Shown here: piece by piece, positions 1 to 11,702 of the stretch
How positions within the stretch are numbered: position 1 is the stretch's first letter
How the letters are laid out: the number at the start of each line of letters is the position of its first letter
Assembly: GCF_001625305.1 (NCBI RefSeq)
Contig: NW_017803909.1
Coordinates: 871,605-935,604 of the forward strand
Length of the DNA stretch: 64,000 nt
Source: Branchiostoma belcheri
Taxonomy: Eukaryota > Chordata > Leptocardii > Amphioxiformes > Branchiostomatidae
Reading direction: 5' to 3'
Translations under genes and position numbers: made by a program
The notes under the pieces: model-generated
The model's input: the letters and a program-made list of their open reading frames with translations, nothing else
Told to the model about the DNA's origin: nothing
Database searches by the model: none

Positions 1-63
1 TTTTACTTTGAACCTTGGATGTATTTATCAGAACATAAATATACATACATACTGTAGTGCTAA

Positions 64-1123
<1,060 letters not shown>

Positions 1124-4100
1124 CATAACCACTGCACCTGATAGCAGGTTTTTCCTCACAAATAGATAAGACCTACCATAGTACAAGAAACATGCGCCGA
1201 TGTGTTGCACACCATTACAACTAGTGCAACTTAGTGTAAGAGGCATGAAGAAGTAAGCATTACAAAAACAATGGTGTCACATTATTCAGAAAAATGTGTG
1301 TAGAAATTTTAGTATACGTATGTATGTATGTGTACATGTTTGTAGGGGAGGAAAGAACAGTAGTTTAACAGTGAGGCCAGGGTGATACAGGACGATACTA
1401 CTTTGGTATTTCTTTCATTGATTTAACAATAATGAATCAACTTGTTTCTAGTAAGTAGAAATAAGAAAAAAAATTGCCAGCACAGTCTATAGAATTTCAT
1501 ACACCTCTTTCAGCAATATCCTGAACCCATCTTCTAGCCAGCTTATGAGGTATAAGATTTTTGCAAATTAAGCAGAAACAGTGGCAAAAGAGGACATCTG
1601 TCCATAGCAAAATATCAGGAAGAGATGATTTAGAAAGTCAAAAACATAAGTTGCACCCAATTGATCTGTAATGATTCTTAATGACCTGTTATTTGTTGCC
1701 TGTTTATGATTTTACAGGTCAGCATGTAAAGAGGTTTTTCTTCTGGCCTGAGTCAATACCAAGGGTAATGAGCTTTATTACCAGTACTTAAAACTTATCT
1801 TGTCACCCATGCAGAATACTTGTTTTGCAGATGTTTCTGTTCGCTGTAGGTGGCACCCTCACCGAGGCCAAGTCCCCGCCTGTGGTCGGACAGCCTACCA
1901 GCCTGCGCATCCAAAATGCCGAATATGGTTGGGCGGTCTCACACTAAGGTAACATGCACATGCCCTCCCACAGAAATAGTGTTGAATGGCATCTGACCAC
2001 ATGGCAGTGGATTCTGTCTCATTGAGGGTGCCTGCATGAGTGTTTTTTTCTTTTCTGTGAGAAAAAAAAGGACGGCTGTTTATGAATCACAGAATCTTAT
2101 CCTAACAATGCTCATGTTGGCCATGATACAGTTAGCAGTAGGAATTCAAAGCAAAGAAGAGTACTAAATGAAAGACATTTGGAGATGATTATGGTCATGC
2201 CCTGCACTGCAACTGTATCCAGCCTATATCAGCATTGTTGGTAGAACGTATACTTAAGATTGTTGTGGATGTAGTAGAGACAATGTCAGCATCTGTATGT
2301 GTAGCTAAGTCCCTCCTCTCTCAGCGGACTCGTGCTGTACTGAACAGTAAGTACCAAACTTGACTGTACTTAAGTAGAGTACCCAAACTGACAAGGCACC
2401 AGACTTACAAGTGTTTAAATTTCTGTGTACTAAGTGTTAACTATCATGAATACACCAAGTAACAAACAGACATGGTGACTTGTAAGGTGGAGGCATTGGC
2501 TGTGACGCATATGACGACAATTAAGTGGAGAATAAAATGCCGTCTGCAAAAAATCTTGGACTGAATTGTTTTGTAACACTCTTTCCCCTTTCTTAGCACA
2601 GAGCTTCTTGGCTGGCCAAACTGGACAAAATTTGAAATACATTTGTAAAACAAAACTTCTAACTTCTTAGTAGTTGAAAAGGGGAATTTCACCAGTTATT
2701 TCTTTACCAGCCAGAGCTCTGTTGAATGTTGTCCTTGAGAGAACTCGTGGTGTAGCTTGGCTTCAGGAACTAACTTCAGACTTTACCTTTTGCATATGTC
2801 CTCCCCACAATGTTGGATGGAGTACAAGAAGAGCCTACTCCTGTCCAGGGCGTGGCCACGGATTGAGCAGTGTGGATCATAAGGAAGCCAGTCAAGCCTC
2901 TGAAGGTGTTATAGGCAAGGGACTGCCGAGAGATACCTCATGACCCATCCGTAATGCTTTGTTCTATGTTCCAATCTTTGGGTGTATTGACCTACATATT
3001 CCATGGACGTAGTTGCTCTTTGCATGAAAGTTCCACTCAGTTAAAGAAAATCTTGCAGTATGGGATGTAAAAACATGACTCAGAAGTAGCTCTCATTGTA
3101 AGTCTAACTGCATACCACTTGAAGAGAACCTGTGCTCTGAAGAGTTTGGTAGCCCTTTGTTGAAGTGATCAAACAAACTACTATACAGACTACGCTTTAT
3201 AAGGAGAGTACAAAAAGGAAATCTTTGCACTCTTGTAAGTTTCTCCAACCTTTCTATTGTTGACCTCCAATGACAATGTGTACATATAAATTGCAGGGCC
3301 AGTGAAGTTTTCACAATTACAGTTTTGCTCCCAAGACTTCACAGCTTGTACAGTCAAATGTGTTTTACATGTTTTCTCTCCACAACAGAAAGGTGCAAGG
3401 AAGTAATGTTCATGTACTGTATTTCCTGCTGCAAGCATATCTACACTAACACTCCACCAACCTGAGTGTATAGCAGTCAAGCAATGATCTTATGCTGCAC
3501 ATTTAACTTTTACCGAGTTGCCACCTTCTGCAGTTGTTCCCAAATCAAAGTTGGAAAGATAGTCCTTTTGTTCTAACTTTGTAAAATGGTTGTACACCTT
3601 TGGTTTTACTTTCTAAATGTCTTAAAGATCTATCATGTATCATTCATATAAGGTAAATGAGTGGTATTGTGTAATTTGTTTAATGTTGTGTTAAAAAATC
3701 TTGCCATTAAGCGTAGGATATTTGTGTGTAGATTTGAGTCCATGTAATAGTAGTAGTAGACATTTGTCACTTGTTGTACATACCAGGTACATTCTTTAGA
3801 GTATAAACAATTCTCACCTATCCCTTTTAAATGGTACGACAAAAGCACATATGTAGCAGATTAATTTGTCAAAGGAAAACGATACTAGTACATAGTCTCA
3901 TGCATGATTTATCTTTAAGACTGAAACAAGTAAGAAAAAGGTATGTAGGAGTTGGCAGCTCCGTTTTTTTAAGATTTCAACAAAGGAAGGAGATAAACAT
4001 GTCTTCACTTTCTGTCTTCCACAGGTCAAGAAGGAACTGCGGAGAAGGAGCCCAGAACACTAAGGTTTCTGATAAGATAGTCTAGCCATTTTCAGCTTCT

Positions 4101-5771
4101 GTAAATGCTGTCAAAATCACTTTGCTAACACTCCCACAACAGAGAACAGCGAATCTGCTGTATTTTGTGTGTTTTATGTCGTGTGTTTTGATTCTTTTTA
4201 ATTTCAAACAGTACTCCAAAAATTACATTGAAATCTGAGCAAGTTTGATGTGCAAAGCTACAAAGTGCCAGATATTTCAGGGCTGAAACATCTGTTTATT
4301 GGACTCGGTTTTTGGAAAGACTTTTGTAGAGTTGGAACAAGTTTTTTTTCTGGCTGATCTAGTGTTTCAGTGTCACCTTTAACTGTAATCCAAATCATAA
4401 TTTGATGCATAATCAAAATGACAATTAGGACACATGCCCATGATGTACTAGTATCTCCCCTAAACCCATCTACCACATACCTACTGGTTCAGTACCTCTG
4501 TATGCAAACAAATGTACATTTAAAAAGCCTGGACAAAAAAAAGGCTAATTCTGCTGTTTGTTGCCACACCAGAAAGTTTTCTTGCAGCTGTACTGCCTCG
4601 TACCAAACACCTTACAATAACCCAGATTTGTGCTATTCCTTCCTGTTCTGTTCTACAGGTGAGTTTGGGAAGGTGAGTCACACTCTCATCAGCAACCTTC
4701 CAAAGGCTTCTAAAGTAGAAGGACACAGAAGAAGGACCAAGTGTGTGAAGAGGATGCTCTGACCTCCAGCTGTGCCTTTGGAAGGAAAACAGCCATACTT
4801 CAAGCAGCACCATTCCTTTCGGAGCTAGATGAATATGATTGTCTACAAACCATTGTCTTGCTCTGAAGCATGTTGATACTTTGCATAGTATATCCACACT
4901 TCTTTGAACACCTTTTGATTGACCAACCAGGAAGAACTGGAACATGAGAGAAACTAGTTTCGGTGTTTTTCAGTCTGGCTCTACAAGTTTAGATTTGGAC
5001 TCTACTTCAAAACATTTAACTATAGGTGTGTTAAAGAAAAGACATTTTCAAACATTTCCAAATGACCTTTCAAAGGAATCTCTTACCCAACTGGTCCTGG
5101 TCACTCAGAAGGGCTTCAATATGCTCTAAGAGGTGTTGACAACTGGAAATCCTACCATTATTACATAATGTCATTGTGTTAAGAAAAAAAAAAAGGGGTT
5201 TTATTGTGTGCCACAAAGTGCAATGGGTGACAGTTGACAATTTCAAAAAGGTTTGCCAGTTGACAACATGGCACACTTTTGATTTCAGATAAGGCCAATT
5301 TTTAAAAGTACATGGCCATTTAGATTATCATCGATACTTAATGTTCTGGCACAATCTTTTACTTGTGGAATAGTTTTCTGTGCATTCATCATTTGTAAAG
5401 TTAAGTATAAAGTCTATTTTACAGTCAATAAGGTCATTCTCAAAATTGACCATTCCAATGGAGTGTGAGTAGTCAGGCAATCGTATCAATGTAGTTCATT
5501 TTAATAAATGACAAAAAGATTGAACCAATCTGTGTGAATGTCTTCACTGTTTTGATGTTGGATGCTAAAGCAGACAATGAATGTTTTTTATACATGCACT
5601 GATGAGGCATGTTTTCACACCCAGTGCAGGTAATATTTTAGTTGAAAGTAGATTCTTTTTATATGGTTTGCAAGAGAATTTCACATCAGACCTCTAGCTG
5701 CCACTCTTTTCAGCTATACATGTTATCTATAAAAATGATACAGAAGAAACAAGAGCTAGCAAATACCATGA
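1124..5771. other. 3' flank between two convergent genes
   Basis: No convincing exon was found in this stretch. A candidate polyadenylation signal AATAAA for PRPF4B is at 2531-2536. A short GTAT run is near 1316-1332. At 1853-2031 there is a local foldback, GGCACCCTCA paired with TGAGGGTGCC. A 38-codon ATG frame (1831-1947) follows a TTTTGCAG and is GC-rich, but it resembles nothing I know. The rest is AT-rich sequence with many stop codons. Confidence 0.5.
2531..2536 (+). terminator. Candidate polyA signal of PRPF4B
   Basis: A canonical AATAAA hexamer lies about 1.4 kb downstream of the PRPF4B stop codon. Other hexamers exist further down (about 5502), so which one is used cannot be told from sequence. 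Confidence 0.3.
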
Positions 5772-6794
5772 TTTATTGAACAAATGCAACAATAACATCC
5801 AACAATGTTCAGTGACTTAGTGTATATAAAACCTACCAAAACGATTCTAGTGATTGCATGATGCCCTAACAATACAAAATTTCATGAAGTGTCAAACAAT
5901 GTGTGCAAACAGTGAAATCTAACTATCTAGCTCCTTTCTCAGCTGAAACAATGCATATGCTTACTAATACAACTGCTATCTTAACATAAAGTTTGGATAT
6001 GTGTAACAAATGGATATCTTTTGAATAGTTCTCACTTTCCACATATGTATGTATGTAACAAATCTACAAAACTACATAACAATTCTATTGTAAACCAAGG
6101 CACTACTAGTATGTTACTAAAATAAGGCCTGCACTAGCTACAGGGATATAGGACTCGTTTTTGCATAGTACAGTAACAATGAAGGGGAGGATTGATGTAA
6201 TACTAGTACCCAGCAATTTCATCCTTATAGCACAAAAAATTCCTGAGAAGTACTGGCACTCAAATCTTGTCTAAGACATCATAAGCTGCTTTGAAATTCA
6301 TGTCATTTTCTGTGGATTTACATGGCAGTTTCCTTGAACTTGAAACATCTACCACCTTCAATCCACAAAGGTATGTACTACATGTAGAGGGAAGTATGAC
6401 TACTATACAGAAGTATGGCTACTATTGCATGGCTATTAATAGTATGATAAAAAGTATGGCTACATTTGAATGTATGGCTTTTGGGTGGATGTAGTAATGT
6501 ATAAGTCCTGATTTGAAGTCAATATTGCAAGTCATAACTATCATAATCAAATCCAAGAACAGAATAAGACAGTATCCATTACAAGGAAGCCAGGCAACAT
6601 TCATATGATGGTGTATTGCAAATATCTTAAAACCGTCATCTTCTACCCCCATCAGAATGACTATGGACGGAATGACATTTTGTTCATGATAGAATACTGT
6701 CCTGATAACCACCCGTTGAGACTTGATAGGCTTGTAAGGGGCAAACCTTGGGATCTGTGACCAAATGATGACCCAAACAAGAACGTGAAACCTC
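5772..6794 (-). other. Probable 3' UTR of the C2H2 zinc-finger gene
   Basis: This is the sequence downstream of the zinc-finger stop codon on the minus strand. TTTATT at 5772-5777 is AATAAA on the minus strand and would give a 3' UTR of about 1 kb. I see no coding signal inside. The 3' end is inferred only from the hexamer. Confidence 0.4.
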
Positions 6795-9767
6795 TTACAT
6801 GTACGACACAAGTGGGATGCGAGCCGAGGTTGGACCTGACTCTCGCCACATCTTCTCCGCTAGTTTGCTGGTCAGGTCATCCTGCTCGGGTACAGCAGCG
6901 GCATCGTCCATCTTGAAGCTGACGAAGGACGTGACGATGGTGTCGTGGTGCTTCTTCATGTGCCACTTGAGAGCACTCTGCTGTCTGCCCCTGTAGTCGC
7001 AGTGGGGGCACTTGAAGGGCGTCTCCCCACTGTGCATTCGCATGTGCACACTCAGGTTGGGCTTGTGTCTGAACACCTTGTGGCAGACGGGGCAGGAGAA
7101 CATGCGCCTGGGGGTAATGTGGACCTTCAGATGACGCTCCATCTGGGAGTGTTTGGGGAAAGTCTTGTCGCAACCGATCCAAGTGCACGGCACCGACCTC
7201 TGACCCTTGTGCACGAAGGACATGTGGTCCTGCCACAGCTTCCTGTCCTTGAAAGCCAGGCTGCAGCCTTCCCACGAACACTGGAAAATTTGACCTTGAT
7301 CATGAGTCTTCCTGTGGCGGCCCCACTCCTTACCTGAGACGACCTCCCCGCAGACATCACATGGGACCATCTTGTCTTCCATCTTGGGCACCATCTTATC
7401 TTCCATCTTGGGCACCATCTTATCTTCCATCTTGACGTCAGCATGAGTGCGCATGTGCCGTGCCAGGTGCTGTCTCCTACAGAACACCTTCCCACAGACA
7501 CCACAGGGGAACCCTTTCTTCTTCTTCTTATCTGCAAACACAGCTATGTTGGCGTTCGCATCAGGGCTGGTTTTCTTGGTGGAGAAGTCAAGTATGGCCT
7601 CTTCGGGGATGGCGTTTTGACCCTCCATGTCATAGCCTGATGTCACCTTGGTATCAGTAAGGATCTTCTGTAGCTCACTGGTACCGGTAGTGTTTGCAGT
7701 GTTTTTACCCTCACCACTCTCTTCCTTGTGTGAGTTGATGGATAAATCTAGTGGATTGTCCTCACAAATCTCAGCAAGCTGCTCCTTCTTAACATCATAC
7801 TTAAGATAGTTGTCACAAATCTCTGCAAGCTGCTCCTTCTTAACACCATACTTAAGATAGTTGTCACAAATCTCTGCAAGCTGCTCCTTAGGATTGCCCT
7901 TATACCTCTCAGCAAAATGCTCCTTCTTTGGACTGCCCTTACAAATCTCAGCAACCTGCTCTTTCTTGGGATTGTCCTTATGAATCTCAGCAACCTGCCC
8001 CTTCTTGGGATTGTCCTTACAGACCTCAGCAAGCTTCTCCTTAGGATTGCCCTCATACATGTACATCTCAGCAACCTGCTCCTTCCTGGGACTGTCCTTA
8101 CCTATCTTAGCAACCTCTTTCTTGGGATTGTCCTCACAAATCTCAGTAAGCTGCTCCTTCACGGGACTCTTGGGTCTTGGTGGCACATCTACAAGTAGAG
8201 GGGATGCTGCTCTAACTACTTTGGACTGTTTCTTCCTCTTCTTGCCTTTCTTGGCTCTCTCCTTGCCTTCATTATCTGGTTCATCAAACAGGTACGACCT
8301 TTTCTTAGATGCTTGTTGTCTTGTTACTGGTTTGGTTGGGCTCTTCGGCGTAGGGACGGGCTGAAGCACAAAGGTCCCTGTCATTGTCTCGTATTCACTA
8401 ACAATGAACAAGAGGTAGCTGATGAAGTCTTTGTCCTCTACAAAGCCACGCTGCTGTTTGGCACTGCACCACTTTGTCACCAGGTCCTCTTCAAGAAGGA
8501 CAGACATCTTAGCTGCCTCTTGACTAACTGACGCTTGGTTTTCACCTTCTGTAAAAATGTTGACACAAAAAAATTTAATTACACAATTATCAAAATGTAG
8601 ACAACAAAAATACAACCATGGGATGTTTGTCTTGCATGGTAACAATAACAATTATGTACATGTTTCAGTTATATCATTCAATTTTAGTAGGCCTGTTTTT
8701 ATTTTTTCACCCTGTTGCTTCATATTATTTCTAAAATATCTGAGAAACAACAAATTAAATTGGCATAGCCTTACCTGAGGACAGTGCTGTGGCTGCATGC
8801 TGGCCATTCTGAGCCATACAGCTGTTCTCTCCACCCCAGCTCGGTGTCACGGAATCCCCCACAAGAGCCACCGCAGGCATAGCCTGAAGACACAGAAGTA
8901 AGAACAAATATGGTTGAGTACCATTGTCTACATATAGTTGATAGAACTTGCATGATTTCTATCAGAGCAGGGCATGAGAACACACCCTAAGGTTTCGTGC
9001 TTTATTTGATATTTTACCTCATGTCAGTAAATATGCATCAATGGAAAAATATTCTCTGCGGGGAAAAATCTAGTACAACAAAATAAATTCATAAGTTCAA
9101 AAAGTGACAAAATTCCACCTTCTAGTGTAAAAAAAGTGAGAAATGCTGAACTTGGCAATCAAAAAGGAAAGCTCACATTGAAACAGCGCAAAAGTGAGAC
9201 TTAACCTAGTCTCTTTTTTCTCGAGGATCATACATACTAGTACATCAAAAATTGACTGCAGCATGGTAGTACCATGGAGGTAGAAAAAAGAGGTAGTACT
9301 TATCTGCTTTACTGAAAAAAAAAGCAACGTCAGCAGTTTTGTTTCAAAATGACTATATAGCTGATCAAAAGAATCACCTAGAGAAAAATGAAAAGGGGGA
9401 TTGAGCAAATGACGTGACAAAAGTTCGCCATGGCCAAATCATGACTCGGGCGACAAGATCCACGCCACGCCAGACAGGCGCCATCTTAAGAAGACAATGC
9501 AAACTACTTCGCTGAAGTTTGAGAACAAAAGAAGCTGGCATCCGAAAACTCGTCACTGGCTCAAAACAGACCATTTAGTCATCATTTCGGCAAAGGTTAC
9601 AATTTCCTATCCGTAGAAAGTGTTGAGAAAGACGTTACCTGGGCGCTGCCACAAGCGGCTTCTTGTCCTTGAAACAACAGGCGGTCCTCCACCGCGTCTT
9701 TGTTGTTGAATCGGCTAGCTGCCCCAAAATTAAATCTCCTGTACCGATTTCTTTGTTTCCTCGGCAT
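6795..9767 (-). CDS. Six-finger C2H2 zinc-finger protein with CtBP motif
   Basis: Three minus-strand exons give a 663-residue model: 9767-9639 (ATG to CAG|gtaacg), 8883-8775 (after cttcag, ending TCAG|gtaagg) and 8548-6795 (after ttttacag, TAA stop). Phases 0 and 1 join cleanly. The start MPRKQRNRYRRFNFG is basic. Residues 176-187 form a lysine-rich nuclear signal. About ten imperfect units of the KKEQLAEICEDNP type fill residues 210-345 and run straight into PLDLS (345-349), the binding motif for the corepressor CtBP. Six C2H2 fingers follow (Cys/His spans about 428-448, 476-495, 503-526, 534-556, 565-585, 593-614). Fingers 1 and 2 are separated by three copies of KMEDKMVP. The protein is probably a nuclear DNA-binding repressor; that is inferred from fingers plus CtBP motif. 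I cannot assign an orthologue. The first ATG lies 465 bases from the divergent ubiquitin-enzyme gene. Confidence 0.85.
7362..7433 (-). repeat. Triple 24-base repeat in zinc-finger exon
   Basis: There are three near-perfect 24-base units, each encoding KMEDKMVP, between zinc fingers 1 and 2. They keep the frame and lengthen the linker between fingers. This is a likely site of length polymorphism. Confidence 0.85.
7752..8159 (-). repeat. Charged peptide repeat tract in zinc-finger gene
   Basis: About ten units of 12-16 codons follow the pattern K-K-E-Q-L/V-A-E-I-C-x-D/G-N/S-P. Two neighbouring units (about 7790-7885) carry a longer insert, DNYLKYGV or DNYLKYDV, and are nearly identical at the DNA level, which suggests recent unit duplication. 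The tract stays in frame throughout. Confidence 0.85.
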
Positions 9768-10232
9768 CTTCGTCGACTTCCTCTATCTAGGATATGAACT
9801 TATATGTTCAAGTGATCTGAAATTACTACTATCGCGATTATAACTGCAAGCCAGAAAATTTGGTACGAGGTTTTAAATTTCTCAGAATTCTCACGTGTTC
9901 GACTGTCGCGCTTTCCAAAAGTTCTTAATGGCGCATTCCACTATTAGAGTAGGGGTGCCCTAATTAAAAACATGGGCAGTCAGTCAGATATAACGTAACA
10001 ACCGGGATATATCTAAACAATTATTATTATATTGTAATAAATAAAAATAGCAGATTTTGTTCATATGATTCTTTCGAAGATTTGGTGAAGATCTTTGTGT
10101 TTCTTGTTTCACTCCCATATTTTAGTAAACTAGTCTACTTCCTGTTCCGGTTTATCCAAGCTTCGTGGTGCCAGGTTGTCGAAAGTGAAACTTCAGCAGC
10201 TATTCAGGCCTTTTGGTCCCAAAATCAGAAAA
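9768..10232. promoter_or_regulatory. Shared divergent promoter interval
   Basis: This interval separates the minus-strand start of the zinc-finger gene from the plus-strand start of the ubiquitin E4-E2 gene. It must hold both 5' UTRs and both promoters unless one has a distant untranslated exon. An in-frame TAG at 10131-10133 bounds the plus-strand reading frame, so ATG 10233 is the first start in its frame. I see no clear TATA box. Use as a bidirectional promoter is inference from the geometry. Confidence 0.5.
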
Positions 10233-11702
10233 ATGAGACCACCTTGGGTCTTGTATTTGTCCTGTTTGGTTCTGTGGTGTTGTCTGGCGTGTTCCAGGTG
10301 AGTCATATGTACTGTAATATATTTGAGTTGAACGTTTTGCGTCTGAACTTTCTCGAAACCCGGAAGTGCAAAGAAATTTATGCTGCATGTATAATTTCTC
10401 CATTCACAGTAGAAATCACGCGAACACGCATGTTGTGTTATATTCACGGGAACGATGGTTTTAAAAATGATCATTCAAATTAATAGATGTACCGATCGTA
10501 TACATTGTAGCCTGTTTCAATTGGATTTTACCGTGAAAAGTGTACACTCCCCTCCCCATATCCCCATCAGCCATATTATCAAGCAGCAATAAAAATATAT
10601 TATGCAAACACAGAGACGCAATGAAAGGGAGGGGCGATGTATACATAATAACAGGTTGTATTTTGAACTGTTAGAATCACTTTCTTTTCCTTCTTTTATG
10701 TTCCTTGTACTCCCTTGTATTTGATGGAAAGCAAGCAATGTTAGTATTGTTACTAAAAAAAGTAAAATATCATAATATTTTAATACCAGGAGCAACTTAC
10801 ACTCTTTACAGTATTGCTAGTATGCAACTTTCATTTTTGTAACCTTCCTGACGAAAAAATACCTGTTACTTTCACATACAATCCAACAATCCTGCCTGTA
10901 TTGTCCCGTATAAAATGTGGTCAAGCCTTTTTTTATCATCATGCACGTGCACCCAAGTTCCTCTGACACTTGTGTTCTGAATTTCAGCACTGATGATGAA
11001 GTTGGCCCTCTGGAGCAGCCAGATCCAGAATTTGAAGAGGAGGAAGAAATATTTGCTGAGGATGAGGTGCTGAAGACAGACTTTTGACACATCTTAATGT
11101 CAATGTGTGGTACCCTCGTAACCACAGCTAGGGCAGGAGGGAGGGGGGACATGACTGAGAGGAAGCCCCGGGTTAAGGCGGGGGCAGGCCTACAGTCTGG
11201 CCCAAAAAGTCTCAACAGTGGGCGATGACACGACCGGGCCAGGCAGCAAGTTCCACTCAGATATTGTACAGGGAAAATGAGTGTATGTGTCTGTGGCTGT
11301 GCATGTGTGTGTTGATTGGTTGGAATAAACTGGTGGCTTCCCCTGTGTGCCCCAGAACTGGTCACATGGCCTCACATTCAGTCACAAATAACATCATTTC
11401 TCATTGGCGAGGGCTATCTACAATAGCATCCTTTCAATATTGAAAAAAAAAAACAGCCTAATGGCCTCTGAGTGTTCGCCTAGCACCGTAGTGACTGTAT
11501 TACTTTGTAGTAGCAAGATTTATTCATTTTCTTTCACGAACAACTGGTTTATATTTTTGTTTGCCACCATAGCTTGGTGCTGAACAGCCACCACAACAGG
11601 GTAAGGAGTCTGGTACTGGACTGGCGCTGTTTCTGGGAGCCCTGGGTATACTGGGCCTGGCTGTGATGCTGGGCAGGAACAGGGAGCCAACACGAACACC
11701 AG
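10233..11702 (+). CDS. Signal peptide and membrane-anchor exons of the E4-E2 gene
   Basis: Exons 10233-10297, 10988-11066 and 11573-11702 read in one frame. They give a hydrophobic leader ([15 protein letters not shown] and on), an acidic segment rich in Glu/Asp, and the span [17 protein letters not shown] followed by RNREPTR. Basic residues after the span suggest a type I protein with a cytosolic C-terminal side. The exon 2 donor (GAG|gtgctg) is weak. Without that splice, exon 2 runs to a TGA at 11088 and would make a 53-residue secreted acidic peptide. The exon 3 donor and exon 4 acceptor match in phase, but the exon 4 acceptor has a poor pyrimidine tract. This could therefore be a separate small gene. 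Confidence 0.5.

Noticed and set aside
6877..7537. Several minus-strand and plus-strand open frames over the zinc-finger exon
   Set aside because: They overlap the conserved C2H2 frame and show none of its Cys/His spacing.
10082..10483. 133-codon open frame over exon 1 of the fusion gene
   Set aside because: It has no ATG start, and its splice phase does not fit the next exon. The frame starting at ATG 10233 gives a signal peptide and fits in phase.
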